From NCBI RefSeq assembly GCF_014199945.1, contig NZ_JACHOR010000002.1, positions 620,001 to 684,000 on the forward strand: a DNA stretch of 64,000 nucleotides, written 5' to 3'. Of the stretch, positions 1 to 9,053 are shown in pieces. A model generated the notes under the pieces. It ran no database searches, was not told where the DNA came from, and saw only the letters and a list, made by a program, of their open reading frames with translations. Every line of letters begins with the position of its first letter. Positions within the stretch are counted from its first letter, which is position 1. The DNA is from Brevundimonas variabilis. GTDB taxonomy: Bacteria > Pseudomonadota > Alphaproteobacteria > Caulobacterales > Caulobacteraceae. The translations under genes and the position numbers were made by a program.

Positions 1-201
1 GGCATCGCAGATCTGGAGCGGGACGTGATCACGCGTTCGGAGGTCGGGCTGCTGTTCGACGACGACTGTTTCCGGTTCGAGATCGGCTATCGCCGCGACA
101 ACACGCGGGTTCGTCCGTCCGGTCCTTCCGACGGCATCTTCGTGCGTCTAAACCTAGCCACTTTTGGAGGGTCAGGTTATGGGGCGGGTGGCGCGCGTTG
201 A
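1..201 (+). CDS. lptD: LptD C-terminal end (partial)
   Basis: This is the last 66 codons of a gene that begins outside the window. The frame is open from base 1 to a TGA at 199-201. The peptide has alternating strand-like segments rich in acidic and aromatic residues (LLFDDDC, FRFEIGY) and ends with a short strand (IFVRLNL), as expected for the last beta-strands of the LPS-assembly outer membrane barrel LptD. The best support is the neighbourhood: surA, pdxA and rsmA follow in the order known from the enterobacterial lptD-surA-pdxA-rsmA operon. LptD inserts lipopolysaccharide into the outer leaflet of the outer membrane. The identification rests mostly on context because only a fragment is visible. 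Confidence 0.75.
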   Translation, partial: GIADLERDVITRSEVGLLFDDDCFRFEIGYRRDNTRVRPSGPSDGIFVRLNLATFGGSGYGAGGAR

Positions 202-278
202 GCGGGCTGCTTGACGGGGTGTGGCCTCCCCGCCGTCGGGGTCGAGACCACGCCACCTTAGGGAACTCAGGATTGACC

Positions 279-1595
279 ATGCGTTTGACTCGTTGCTCGA
301 CTGGCGTCGCCATAGCCGCGCTGATCGCCGGTAGTGCGTTCGCCCAGACGGCCCCCGCTCCACAGGCCCCCGCCGCAGCCGCTGCGGCTCGACCCGCGCC
401 CCAGTTCACCCTGGCCGATGGCATCATCGCGACGGTCAACGATCAGGTCATCACCGGCTTTGATCTGCGCCAGCGCATGCTGACCATCATCGCCATGAGC
501 CAGGTCCAGCCGACCGACGAGAACATTCCGGCCATCCAGCAGCAGGCCCTTGCCGCCCTGATCGAGGAACGTCTCCAGGCCCAGGAGATCACCAACTACG
601 AAGACCTCAAGATCAGCGACGAGGAGGTCGCGCGCGAGATCGCCGACATGGCCCAGCAGGCCGGAACGACGCCTGAACAATATATGGCCTTCCTCGAACA
701 GGGCGGCATCCGGCGCAACAACATGATCGAGCAACTCCGGACCGAGATCGGCTGGCGGGCCCTGGTCGGCGGCCGGTTCAACAGCCGCTCGGCCGTGTCG
801 CGGGGCCAGGTGGAACAGGCCATGCGCCAGCTCAACGAAGCCGCGGCCAAGCCCCAGTACCTGATCGGCGAGATCTATCTGGAGTCCGCACGCGTCGGTG
901 GACAGCAGGCCGCGCTGGACGGCGCACGCCAGCTGGTGGCTCAGTTGCAGCAGGGAGCTCCCTTCCAGGCTGTCGCACGCCAGTTCTCGGCTGCACCGTC
1001 AGCCTCGGCCCGCATCCCCGGCGACGCTGGCTGGATCGTGTCCGGCACCGTCCAGCCCGCGCTGCAAGCGGCCCTCGATGCCTTGCAGGTCGGCCAGCTG
1101 TCCCAGCCGATCCCGGTCGAGGGCGGCGTTTATATCATCTACATGCGCGACAAGCGCTCGGGCGCGGACACCAATCTTGTCGCCCTGAAGCAGATCATGG
1201 TTGAGGTCCCGCAGGATGCGCCGGCCGATGCTGTCGCGGCGGCGACCGCCCGCCTGCAGGCCATCCAGCCCCAGCTGACGTGCGATAACATGCTGCAGCG
1301 CGCAACCTCGGAGCAGGGCCTGCTGGGCTCGGACCTCGGCGAGAGCGACATCGCCAACCTCGCACCGCAGTTCCAGACCGTGGCCCAGTCCGCGACCGTC
1401 GGCTCTGTCAGCGCCCCGATCCGCACCCCGCTGGGCGTCCACCTGCTGGGCGTATGTGGGAAGCGGAACGGCAGCCCCGATGCGCCGACCTTCCAGCAGG
1501 TCGAGAACCGTCTTCGGACCCAGAACCTGGCCAACCTGGCGCGTCGCTATATTCGCGACCTGCGCGCCGACGCCCTGATCGAACTGAAGGAATAG
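279..1595 (+). CDS. surA: SurA-type periplasmic chaperone / parvulin peptidyl-prolyl isomerase
   Basis: A 438-residue exported folding factor. Residues 1-22 form a signal peptide ending in AFA before Q23. A SurA N-terminal chaperone region follows at about 45-165, then one or two parvulin-like regions (about 200-290, starting near LIGEIYLES, and a weaker one near LVALKQIMVEV at about 305-400). SurA escorts unfolded outer membrane proteins, including LptD, through the periplasm, which fits its place right after lptD. The frame is open upstream to 198, but ATG 279 is chosen because it starts exactly at the signal peptide and avoids overlap with lptD. The pdxA start lies 2 bp after its stop, so the two are probably co-transcribed. 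Confidence 0.9.
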   Translation: MRLTRCSTGVAIAALIAGSAFAQTAPAPQAPAAAAAARPAPQFTLADGIIATVNDQVITGFDLRQRMLTIIAMSQVQPTDENIPAIQQQALAALIEERLQAQEITNYEDLKISDEEVAREIADMAQQAGTTPEQYMAFLEQGGIRRNNMIEQLRTEIGWRALVGGRFNSRSAVSRGQVEQAMRQLNEAAAKPQYLIGEIYLESARVGGQQAALDGARQLVAQLQQGAPFQAVARQFSAAPSASARIPGDAGWIVSGTVQPALQAALDALQVGQLSQPIPVEGGVYIIYMRDKRSGADTNLVALKQIMVEVPQDAPADAVAAATARLQAIQPQLTCDNMLQRATSEQGLLGSDLGESDIANLAPQFQTVAQSATVGSVSAPIRTPLGVHLLGVCGKRNGSPDAPTFQQVENRLRTQNLANLARRYIRDLRADALIELKE

Positions 1596-1597
1596 CG

Positions 1598-2602
1598 ATG
1601 ACGGCGGCCGCCCTGCCGCTAGTCCTCAGCCTCGGCGAACCCGCCGGGGTGGGCCCCGAGATCGTCGCCAAGGCCTGGACCGCGCTGCGAGAAACTGGTC
1701 ACGCGTTCGCGATTATCGGCGACGCCCGGTTGCTGGCAACGCAGGGCGTGCCCGTTTCAGAGGTCCTCTCGGCATCCGAAGCAGGACCTGCCTTTGGTCG
1801 TGCCCTGCCCGTCATCCACCATCCCACCCCTGCTCCGGTGACAATCGGCCAGCCCGATCCCGCCAATGCCGGAACCGTGGCCGACTGGATCGAGCGCGGC
1901 GTCGACATGGTCCTGTCGGGCGAGGCCTCGGGGCTGGTGACCGCCCCGATCGCCAAGGCCCCCCTCTACGCGGCCGGCTTCCGCTTCCCGGGCCATACCG
2001 AGTTCATTGCCGAATTGACCGCCGACGCACCTTACCGGGGCACGCGCGGGCCGGTCATGATGCTGACCGCCCGGAACCTGCGCGCCTGTCTGGTGACCAT
2101 CCATGTCCCGCTGGACCAGGTGCCCGAGCTGGTGACCGCCGAGCGAATCTGTCGGACGGCCCGCGTCGTCCACGAATCGATGAAGCGCGACTTCGGCATC
2201 GCCGCCCCGCGCCTCGCCCTCGCCGCCCTCAACCCCCATGCGGGTGAGAGCGGTTCGCTGGGTCTGCAGGAGATCGAGGTCTTGCGACCGGCCGTCGAGA
2301 TCCTGCGGATGGAGGGGATCACGATCACCGACCCCCTCCCTGCCGACACCATGTTCCACGACGACGCCCGCCAGACCTATGACGCTGCCATCTGCCTGTA
2401 TCACGACCAGGCCCTGATCCCGGTCAAGACGCTGGACTTCTGGGGCGGGGTCAATGCCACCCTCGGCCTGCCCATCGTCCGCACCTCGCCCGATCACGGC
2501 ACCGGCTTTGACATCGCGGGTCGCGGCATCGCCCGCCCCGACAGCCTGATCGCGGCGATCCGGCTGGCATCCGAGATGGCGGCAAACCGCAATCCCCTCT
2601 AG
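1598..2602 (+). CDS. pdxA: 4-hydroxythreonine-4-phosphate dehydrogenase
   Basis: A 334-residue PdxA, the usual family length. It oxidises 4-hydroxy-L-threonine phosphate in the DXP-dependent pyridoxal phosphate pathway. Visible family signatures are the N-terminal GEPAGVGPE, the central GHTEF and NPHAGE segments that contribute metal and substrate residues, and the C-terminal SPDHGTGFDIAG. ATG 1598 is used because it starts 2 bp after the surA stop and gives the standard N-terminus; the upstream open frame runs antisense-like through surA. The position between surA and rsmA is the conserved operon order. Confidence 0.95.
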   Translation: MTAAALPLVLSLGEPAGVGPEIVAKAWTALRETGHAFAIIGDARLLATQGVPVSEVLSASEAGPAFGRALPVIHHPTPAPVTIGQPDPANAGTVADWIERGVDMVLSGEASGLVTAPIAKAPLYAAGFRFPGHTEFIAELTADAPYRGTRGPVMMLTARNLRACLVTIHVPLDQVPELVTAERICRTARVVHESMKRDFGIAAPRLALAALNPHAGESGSLGLQEIEVLRPAVEILRMEGITITDPLPADTMFHDDARQTYDAAICLYHDQALIPVKTLDFWGGVNATLGLPIVRTSPDHGTGFDIAGRGIARPDSLIAAIRLASEMAANRNPL

Positions 2603-2653
2603 TCTGCGACCACTCCGGCCCGGCCGGTTGCCTCACGACAGAACTGGGTTCAG

Positions 2654-3493
2654 GTGCCCGCCTGGACGAGCGGAATTGATTTGAACCCTACCCTGCCTCC
2701 CCTGCGCGAATCGCTCGAAGCCCACGGCCTTTTGGCCAAGAAGAGCTTTGGCCAGCATTTCCTGCTGGACCTGAACATCACCCGCAAGATCGTCCGGCTG
2801 GCCGGACCCTTCGAAGGTCGCGCCGTGATCGAGGTCGGCCCGGGTCCCGGTGGCCTGACGCGCGCCCTGATGGAGAGCGATGCAGGCCCGGTGGTCCTGA
2901 TCGAGAAGGACCCCCGCTTCATCCCCCTGTTGAGCGAGCTCGACACCGGCGATGGCCGCCTGGCGATCATCGAGGCTGATGCGCTCAAGGTCCGCGAGGC
3001 GGAGCTGGTCACCGGCCCGGCGCATCTGGTGTCCAACCTGCCCTACAATGTCGGCACCGCCCTGCTGATCAAATGGCTGACGGGACCATGGCTGCCGCAT
3101 GCCCTGACCCTGATGTTCCAGAAGGAGGTCGCCGAGCGGATCGTGGCGTCTCCGGGCGATGACGCCTATGGCCGCCTGGCCATCATCGCCCAGGCCGTCT
3201 GCGAGGCGCGCATTGTCATGCATCTGCCGGCCGCCGCCTTCACCCCGCCGCCCAAGGTGGCCTCGGCCGTGGTGCACCTGATCCCGCACGCAACCCGGCC
3301 CGAGCCTGCGACTCTCAAGCGGCTGGAGACCATCACCGCCTCCGCCTTTGGCCAGCGCCGCAAGATGCTTCGCTCCAGCCTGAAGACCCTGGGCGGGGCC
3401 ACCCTGTGCGAAGCCGCCGGCATCGACCCCGACGCCCGGGCCGAGACCATCGATCTGGCCGGTTTCCTGAGACTTGCGGACGCCCTGGCATGA
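2654..3493 (+). CDS. rsmA: 16S rRNA dimethyladenosine transferase
   Basis: RsmA (KsgA) dimethylates two adjacent adenines in helix 45 of 16S rRNA during small-subunit assembly. The protein shows the family start KKSFGQHFLLD, SAM-binding motif I (VIEVGPGPGG) and catalytic motif IV (NLPYNV), with the usual length of about 270-280 residues. The start is uncertain. GTG 2654 gives 279 residues, while an in-frame TTG at 2681 gives 270 and an N-terminus nearer the family norm. The stop overlaps the next start as ATGA, so translation is probably coupled. Confidence 0.93.
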   Translation: MPAWTSGIDLNPTLPPLRESLEAHGLLAKKSFGQHFLLDLNITRKIVRLAGPFEGRAVIEVGPGPGGLTRALMESDAGPVVLIEKDPRFIPLLSELDTGDGRLAIIEADALKVREAELVTGPAHLVSNLPYNVGTALLIKWLTGPWLPHALTLMFQKEVAERIVASPGDDAYGRLAIIAQAVCEARIVMHLPAAAFTPPPKVASAVVHLIPHATRPEPATLKRLETITASAFGQRRKMLRSSLKTLGGATLCEAAGIDPDARAETIDLAGFLRLADALA

Positions 3494-4614
3494 CGATGAT
3501 CGAGCCCTTCCGGACCATTGGCATCAGCCGGCTCGCCCATGCCTTGAAGGCCGAGGGCCGCAGCGTCATCCATATGGAGTTCGGCCAACCTTCGACCGGG
3601 GCCCCGCCCGCCGCCATTCAACGGGCCCACGGGATTCTGGATACCGAAGCCCTGGGCTACTGGGAGAGCACACCGCTGCGCGAGCGCATTGCCCGGCTGT
3701 ATGACGAGCGGCATGGGCTGGACATCGACCCGGACCGCATCCTTCTGACTTGCGGGGCGTCCCCGGCCCTGGTTCTGGCGCTCAGCTCGACCTTCCGGCC
3801 CGGCGACCGCATCGCCCTCGCCCGCCCCGGCTATGTCGCCTACCGCAATACGCTGAAGGCTCTGCACATGGTGCCGGTCGAGATCGATTGTGGCCCCGAG
3901 GTCCGGTTCCAGCTGACCGCCGACGCCATCGCTGCCCTTCACCCCGCCCCCGCCGGCCTGATCGTCGCCAGCCCGGCCAACCCGACCGGTACGATCATCG
4001 ACGATGCCGAGATGGCCGCCATCGCCGAGGTCTGCCGCCAGCGCGACATCCGGATCGTCTCGGACGAAATCTACCACGGCCTGTCCTATCAGGCCCCCTG
4101 CCGCTCCATGCTGGAGTTCGCCCCGGACGCCCAGGTGATCAACAGCTTCTCGAAATACTGGAGCATGGCCGGCTGGCGGCTGGGCTGGCTGCTGGTGCCG
4201 CCCGACAGGATCGCGACGGCCAAGGCCTATATCGGCAACCTGTTCCTGACCCCGCCGTCCCTGGCCCAGCATGCTGGCCTTATCGCCATGGACGAGCACG
4301 ATGTGCTGGAGGGTCATATCGACACCTACCGCCGCAACCGGGCGCTACTGCTGGCGGCCCTGCCATCGCTGGGGCTGGCCTCGATCGCGCCACCGGACGG
4401 AGCCTTCTACATCTGGGCCGACATCGCCCATCTGACCGGCGACAGCGTCACCTTCTGTCAGGACCTGCTGCGCGATACGGGCGTCGCGACCGCCCCCGGC
4501 GTCGATTTCGATCCTGTCCGGGGCCAGACCCACATGCGCCTCAGCTTTGCGGTCTCGACGGCCGAGGTCGAGGAAGCCATCCGCCGGATGCAGCCCTGGT
4601 TCGCGGCCCGCTGA
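3490..4614 (+). CDS. Class I/II PLP-dependent aminotransferase
   Basis: A 374-residue fold-type I aminotransferase. The PLP-binding lysine lies in NSFSKYWSMAGWRLGW. ASPANPTG, the DEIYHGL motif and the late arginine in HMRLSFA (substrate carboxylate) are also visible. The family includes aspartate, aromatic and N-succinyl-diaminopimelate aminotransferases, and the substrate cannot be set from sequence alone. It overlaps rsmA by four bases, taking the place held by apaG in the enterobacterial operon. The frame is open upstream, but ATG 3490 gives the natural N-terminus. Confidence 0.88.
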   Translation: MTMIEPFRTIGISRLAHALKAEGRSVIHMEFGQPSTGAPPAAIQRAHGILDTEALGYWESTPLRERIARLYDERHGLDIDPDRILLTCGASPALVLALSSTFRPGDRIALARPGYVAYRNTLKALHMVPVEIDCGPEVRFQLTADAIAALHPAPAGLIVASPANPTGTIIDDAEMAAIAEVCRQRDIRIVSDEIYHGLSYQAPCRSMLEFAPDAQVINSFSKYWSMAGWRLGWLLVPPDRIATAKAYIGNLFLTPPSLAQHAGLIAMDEHDVLEGHIDTYRRNRALLLAALPSLGLASIAPPDGAFYIWADIAHLTGDSVTFCQDLLRDTGVATAPGVDFDPVRGQTHMRLSFAVSTAEVEEAIRRMQPWFAAR

Positions 4615-5082
4615 TCACTCGGCGGCGATGACGATCGTCTCGGCCATGCCCGGGGTTGCAGGCCGCGCAGGCGGAACGGTCGGATTGGACGGATAGGCCG
4701 TGCCGTCGAAGGCCATGACGGCACGATCGCTGCCGATGCCGCCGCCTCGGATGCCGACCACCAGATCCGACCATCCGTTGCTGCGGGTCACCGCAACGCC
4801 GATCGGCATCCGCGAGACTGTCGCGCGCATAATCTGGCGATAGCCTTCGCCCGCCGGCGTGAACACCAGCGTCAGACAACCACCGCTGCCACAGACATCG
4901 CGTCCGGTGACATGCACGATGACCTCGTCGCGCCCGTCGGCATTCAGATCGACCTGTGCCTGCTGAACCGTCATGCCGGCTCCGGTGTATTCGCTCAGAT
5001 CAGGCCCTGTGCCCTGTCCGGCGGCACAGGCCGTCAGTCCCAGAGCCGCAGACATCAACAGGACACCCGTCCGGACCGTCAT
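4615..5082 (-). CDS. Small lipoprotein with FG-GAP/EF-hand-like segment
   Basis: A 155-residue secreted protein with a lipobox-like signal (LGLTAC, about residues 13-18), so probably a lipoprotein. It has one calcium-loop-like stretch (DLNADGRDE), typical of FG-GAP or VCBS-type repeats, followed by a CGSGGC pair that could form a disulfide. No specific function is recognised. ATG 5082 overlaps the gmk stop (TGATG), so it is probably translated with gmk. The longer open frame to 5370 is a shadow of gmk. It converges with the aminotransferase and the two stops adjoin. Confidence 0.7.
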   Translation of the reverse strand: MTVRTGVLLMSAALGLTACAAGQGTGPDLSEYTGAGMTVQQAQVDLNADGRDEVIVHVTGRDVCGSGGCLTLVFTPAGEGYRQIMRATVSRMPIGVAVTRSNGWSDLVVGIRGGGIGSDRAVMAFDGTAYPSNPTVPPARPATPGMAETIVIAAE

Positions 5083-5732
5083 CACACAGCCTCTGCCAGC
5101 AGGGTCTCGCGATAGGCATCGACCCACGTATTGCGGAACCGCCGCGACCGCTCGGCATGATAGATATGCGCCAGTTCGGCATAGCTGCGGTCGAAATCGT
5201 CGTTGACGAAGACGTAGTCGAACTCGCCGCAGTGCTGGATCTCGCCCTTGGCGTTGGCGATGCGGCGCTCGATGACCGCGTCGGCGTCCTGGGACCGGGT
5301 CACCAGCCGGCGGCGAAGTTCCTCCAGACTGGGCGGTAGGATGAACACCCGCACGGCGTCGTCGGGGCATTTCGTGGCCACGTCACGCGCGCCCTGCCAG
5401 TCGATGTCGAACAGGACGTCCCGCCCCTCCGACAAAGCCTTGTCGATGGGGGCGCGCGGCGAGCCGTAGCGGGCCCCGTGCACATGGGCCCACTCCAGAA
5501 AGGCGTCGGCGTCGATCAGGGCCTGGAACTCGTCGTCGCTGACGAAATGATAGTCGCGATCCGCCACCTCGCCCGGCCGGATGGCGCGCGTGGTCATCGA
5601 GATCGACAGCTCCAGCCCGCCATGATCGGCCATCAGGCGCCGGCACAGGCTGGTCTTGCCGGCCCCCGAGGGACTGGCGACGATCAGGAGGACACCCCGG
5701 CGGGGCGTACGGTCATTCGACATGTTCGCCAC
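5082..5732 (-). CDS. gmk: Guanylate kinase
   Basis: GMP kinase, 216 residues, converting GMP to GDP with ATP. The P-loop is SPSGAGKTS near residue 20. The GMP-binding region includes SMTTRAIRPGE and the DYHFVS and EWAHVHG segments, and DIDWQGA is the conserved middle motif. ATG 5732 (MANMSND) and ATG 5723 (MSND) are both possible starts. The lipoprotein gene follows with overlapping stop and start. No yicC-gmk adjacency remains, because an orphan gene and repeats lie between them. Confidence 0.95.
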   Translation of the reverse strand: MANMSNDRTPRRGVLLIVASPSGAGKTSLCRRLMADHGGLELSISMTTRAIRPGEVADRDYHFVSDDEFQALIDADAFLEWAHVHGARYGSPRAPIDKALSEGRDVLFDIDWQGARDVATKCPDDAVRVFILPPSLEELRRRLVTRSQDADAVIERRIANAKGEIQHCGEFDYVFVNDDFDRSYAELAHIYHAERSRRFRNTWVDAYRETLLAEAV

Positions 5733-6144
5733 TCGCAGGGAAGGTGTTGTTCAGATGCATGTTTTTTAAAGCTCGTCAGGGGCGCAACCCCACGTCTTGA
5801 AATGTCCTGCGGCCTTTACAACGAAAGAGGGGCCGATGCCGATATCTTCACGCAATATATCCCCGCTGTGCCCCGGATCCGGCCCAAGCGCCCCTGAAGG
5901 AGGCTCCGGCGGCGAGACATCTCGTCCCGTTGGTCATCGATCCTGCCAGACCTCGCTCGGCCGTCTGCTCATCGCCGGTCATTCACCGCCGCAAGCGGAC
6001 GTTCTGAACCGCCGCTATGGGTGGGAAGCTGACATGAGCAACTGCGCCACTCCAACTCACGCGCGATTGAGGCGGCAATCGATGTGTCGTGGCGCATTGA
6101 CTGTGTGGCTGGCCATGCCCAACAGTCGTCGGCTGGAGGCGACT
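5733..6144. other. Intergenic stretch, no convincing gene
   Basis: About 410 bases between the gmk start and the orphan gene at 6145. A frame is open through most of it, but it has no ribosome site, low-complexity composition and no recognisable product. Bases about 5993-6033 match, imperfectly, a segment at about 6863-6903 on the other side of the orphan gene. The gmk promoter should lie near 5733-5800. No tRNA or RNA gene was seen. Confidence 0.5.
5993..6033 (+). repeat. Imperfect direct repeat, left copy
   Basis: The core TTCTGAACCGCCGCTATGGG aligns with TTCCGAACCGCCGTTAGGGG at 6872-6891; both cores are preceded by GCGGAC. Over 26 aligned positions 21 agree. The copies sit either side of the orphan gene at 6145-6783. 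They may be copies of a dispersed intergenic element or remnants of an insertion. Confidence 0.5.
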
Positions 6145-6783
6145 ATGTTCCTGTCGAGCTTGATTTTTTCACTTGCCCTTTCGGCGCAGGTGGAACCCGA
6201 ACAGACCCTTCATCCACTCATCAGATTGCAAGAACACTTGCCGCCAATCACCGAGGACGACCGCGCGGGTGGAGAAAATCCATTGTTGTTCGTGCAGGCT
6301 GGCAGCGAGGATGATCTGCCCATCACCCCCCCACAGGTAGAGATGACGGCTCGCGAAGATATGAGACCAATCTCACTCTCCATCGCATTTAACTGGGTCT
6401 GGCTTGGCGAGGGTCAAGATCGTCGTCCGGTTTGGTTTGCTCGGTTGCGCGCCGCATACCGGGACAAAGCAATCGAACGCTTTTCGGACTCCCACCTTTG
6501 TCCGGGTGTCGAGCAATCCTTGGCCGAACTCAATGATCTTCCGGCATTGGATCCTCGTGTGCCGTCTCTCCCAGACCCAAAGGCGACGACCTTCTGGGAT
6601 TTTGGCGGCTATCTGCACGATAATACCTATCAAATCCGGCTAAGGGGCCTTTTTGCTGGTGGGACTTATACCGACAGGCTTGAGGTCACCGGAGGCTCAT
6701 CAGCCCCCTTCGCGCCCATCGTTGCCGAGAGCCTCAAACGGCTCCTCCCGTGTTGGACCCGTACCCCACCGCCGAGGGCCTGA
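6145..6783 (+). CDS. Orphan secreted protein, function unknown
   Basis: A 212-residue protein with a short hydrophobic N-terminus (MFLSSLIFSLALSAQ) that looks like a signal peptide cleaved near residue 14. The start is set by a GGAGG ribosome site seven bases before ATG 6145; upstream in-frame ATGs lack one. The rest has mixed composition with a tryptophan-containing segment (FNWVWLGEG), a single pair of cysteines far apart, and a serine/leucine-rich end. No family is recognised. The DNA is more AT-rich than its neighbours and is flanked by imperfect direct repeats, suggesting recent acquisition. Confidence 0.6.
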   Translation: MFLSSLIFSLALSAQVEPEQTLHPLIRLQEHLPPITEDDRAGGENPLLFVQAGSEDDLPITPPQVEMTAREDMRPISLSIAFNWVWLGEGQDRRPVWFARLRAAYRDKAIERFSDSHLCPGVEQSLAELNDLPALDPRVPSLPDPKATTFWDFGGYLHDNTYQIRLRGLFAGGTYTDRLEVTGGSSAPFAPIVAESLKRLLPCWTRTPPPRA

Positions 6784-6862
6784 CTGCCTAACGGACGTCC
6801 GCAACGGGTCGAGATCGGACATGATCTGGCAGGCAGAAACCGGACATTCGATCCGATGCCCG

Positions 6863-6903
6863 AATGCGGACCTTCCGAACCGCCGTTAGGGGTCGGATCA
6901 CGA
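6863..6903 (+). repeat. Imperfect direct repeat, right copy
   Basis: Partner of the repeat at 5993-6033. It lies in a 164-base gap (6784-6947) that also holds several GGACATT/CGGAC-like motifs (CGGACGTCCG near 6791, CGGACATTCG at 6841), resembling decayed dispersed intergenic elements. No gene is visible in that gap. Confidence 0.45.
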
Positions 6904-6947
6904 CCATTGCCTAATGCCCGGAACCAGACTTTGGCCGAGTCAGACCC

Positions 6948-7832
6948 CTATTCGACGTTCTGGACCTGCTCGCGAAGCTGCTCGATCACCGCCTTGAGGT
7001 CGAGACCCACGGCGGTCAGCGGCGTCGTGGCCGATTTCGAGCACAGGGTGTTCGCCTCGCGCATGAACTCCTGCATCAGGAAGTCCAGTTTGCGACCCGA
7101 GGGCGGCTGGTCCAGCAGGGTGCGGGCCGAGGCAACATGGGCGGTCAGCCGGTCCAGCTCCTCGCGCACATCGGCCTTTGTCGCCAGGGCGGCGGCCTCG
7201 AGGAAGATCCGGTCCTCAAGACCGGGGGCGTCAGGGGCCAGTTCGGTCATCCGGCGGGTAAAGCGCTCGCGGATTGCCAGGGTCTGGGCACCCGCCTCGG
7301 CCTCGGCGACGGCGACCATGGCCTCGATCCGGTCGATGAAATCGACGATCACGGGTCGCAGCTGCGAACCCTCCCGCTCGCGCGACAGCTTCAACGCATC
7401 CAGCGCCTGATCCAGCGACAAGGCTATGGCGGCCTCGATGGCAGCCCTGGCCTCGGCGTCGTCGTCCTCGTCCGGCACCTCTAGCACGCCTCTCAGCCCC
7501 AGCAGCCCGTCCGCAGACGGGGGCGTCGCCCCCTCCTCCGCCAGGGCATTGGCCAGTTCCAGATACCGGTCGAGTACGGCCTGATTGATCTTCAATGCCC
7601 CCGTCGCCGCGTCCGGGCGTTTCGCCTGCACGCCGATCGTGACCTGTCCCCGGCTCAGCCGGGCCTGGGCCGACGTCTTGGCCAGCCGTTCCAGCGCATC
7701 GAAGCCGGGCGGACCGCGGAACCGGACCTCCAGATTGCGGCCGTTGACCGATCGCGCCTCGACCGACCAGCTCCAGCCGTCCAGTGCTCCGTCAGCACGG
7801 CCAAAGCCCGTCATGCCCGAAAGCGCACTCAC
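6948..7832 (-). CDS. YicC/YloC family endoribonuclease
   Basis: A 294-residue YicC-family protein. It begins with the hallmark MTGFGRA near residue 7 and contains EARSVNGRNLEV, then a long helical middle and the C-terminal EFMREANTLCSKS segment with the LKAVIEQLREQVQNVE end typical of the family. Family members act as endoribonucleases on small RNAs and mRNAs. The first base of its start codon overlaps the mltG stop (ATGA), so the pair is coupled in the order mltG then yicC, continuing the fabF/mltG operon. Confidence 0.93.
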   Translation of the reverse strand: MSALSGMTGFGRADGALDGWSWSVEARSVNGRNLEVRFRGPPGFDALERLAKTSAQARLSRGQVTIGVQAKRPDAATGALKINQAVLDRYLELANALAEEGATPPSADGLLGLRGVLEVPDEDDDAEARAAIEAAIALSLDQALDALKLSREREGSQLRPVIVDFIDRIEAMVAVAEAEAGAQTLAIRERFTRRMTELAPDAPGLEDRIFLEAAALATKADVREELDRLTAHVASARTLLDQPPSGRKLDFLMQEFMREANTLCSKSATTPLTAVGLDLKAVIEQLREQVQNVE

Positions 7833-9052
7833 TGCGCCACCGGAGCGGGCGTGGCAGACGGGGCGCGCGGGGTCAGGGTTCCAGGTGCCTGCATGGTGAT
7901 GACCGCCTGACCGCCGGGCAGCGGGGCCTCGCCGGCGATCACGGCCGGATCCTCTCCGGTCAGGACGGCCGGCGCATCCGGCATCGGACCGGGTGGGAGC
8001 CCCGCCTTGCGCCGCTCGATCTCGCGCCAGCGGGCCACATTGAAGCGGTGCTCTTCATAGGTCCGGGCGAACACATGGCCGCCGGTCCCGTCCGCGACAA
8101 AGAACAGATACTCCGAGCGCGGCGGGTTCAGGACGGCGGCAATGGCCTCGCGGCCCGGATTGGCGATGGCGGTCGGTGGCAGGCCGTCGATCAGATAGGT
8201 GTTGTAGCCCGTGTCCGCAGCCAGCTCCGACTGGCGGATCCCGCGCCCCAGTGGCCGCCCCTTGGTGATGCCGTAGACGATGGTGGGATCACTCTCCAGC
8301 CGCATGCCCTGGCGGATGCGGTTCGAGAACACGGCCGCCACCTGCGGCCGCTCCGCGGCGATTCCGGTTTCCTTCTCGACGATGGAGGCCAGGATCACGG
8401 CCTCGTCCGGCGTGCGAACGACGCTGGTCGGTCCGCGCCGGGCCCACAGTTCGGCCAGCCCGTCCTGCTGGGCCCGCTGCATGCGCGCAATCACCGAAGC
8501 CCGGCTCTCGCCGCGCGTGACCTCATAGGTCTCGGGCCAGAGCGAGCCTTCCTCCGGCACCTCGACCGTGCCGGTCAGGATGTCTTCCTTCATCAGGATG
8601 TCCACGGCCTGGGCCGAGGACCAGCCTTCGGGGATGGTCACGAAATGGCGGACGACCCGCCCGTCGGTTAGCAGGGCAAGGACATCCTTCACCGACGCAC
8701 CCGACGGGACCTCGTATTCTCCGGCCCGCAACTTCGTGGCTGCCCCTGTCACGGCTGCCGAGGCCTTGAACAGGTCGGTCGAGCGGATCACCCCGGCCGT
8801 CTTCAGCCGCGCGGCGATCGCGGCCACGCCTGCGCCGCTGGGAATGGTCACGACCGTGGCCTCACCCGCGCGCGCCGCGGGGCCCGGACCGAAATAGATC
8901 ACCCACCCGGCGATCAGGGCTGCCACGAGAAAGACGCTGAACGTCGCCGACGCCGACACGATCGCCGCCATCGTTCCGGCCTGTTTCGGCCCCCTGGCCG
9001 GCGATGGCCCCCGGATCGGCCCCCGGATCCTGCCGTCAGAGCCGCGCAGCAT
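7829..9052 (-). CDS. mltG: Endolytic murein transglycosylase MltG
   Basis: A 407-residue MltG, which cleaves nascent glycan strands at the inner membrane and so helps set chain length. One transmembrane segment lies at about residues 30-52 (FSVFLVAALIAGWVIYF), followed by a LysM-like region and the YceG catalytic domain. That domain carries the catalytic glutamate segment ASIVEKETG and the later SDPTIVYG and YNTYLIDGLPPTAIANPG motifs. The C-terminus ends in a proline/alanine-rich tail. The gene starts 2 bp after the fabF stop. An internal ATG at residue 28 is a possible alternative start. Confidence 0.94.
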   Translation of the reverse strand: MLRGSDGRIRGPIRGPSPARGPKQAGTMAAIVSASATFSVFLVAALIAGWVIYFGPGPAARAGEATVVTIPSGAGVAAIAARLKTAGVIRSTDLFKASAAVTGAATKLRAGEYEVPSGASVKDVLALLTDGRVVRHFVTIPEGWSSAQAVDILMKEDILTGTVEVPEEGSLWPETYEVTRGESRASVIARMQRAQQDGLAELWARRGPTSVVRTPDEAVILASIVEKETGIAAERPQVAAVFSNRIRQGMRLESDPTIVYGITKGRPLGRGIRQSELAADTGYNTYLIDGLPPTAIANPGREAIAAVLNPPRSEYLFFVADGTGGHVFARTYEEHRFNVARWREIERRKAGLPPGPMPDAPAVLTGEDPAVIAGEAPLPGGQAVITMQAPGTLTPRAPSATPAPVAQ

Positions 9053-9053
9053 C

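Noticed and set aside
198..278. N-terminal extension of surA
   Set aside because: The extra 27 residues precede a perfect signal peptide and would overlap the lptD stop.
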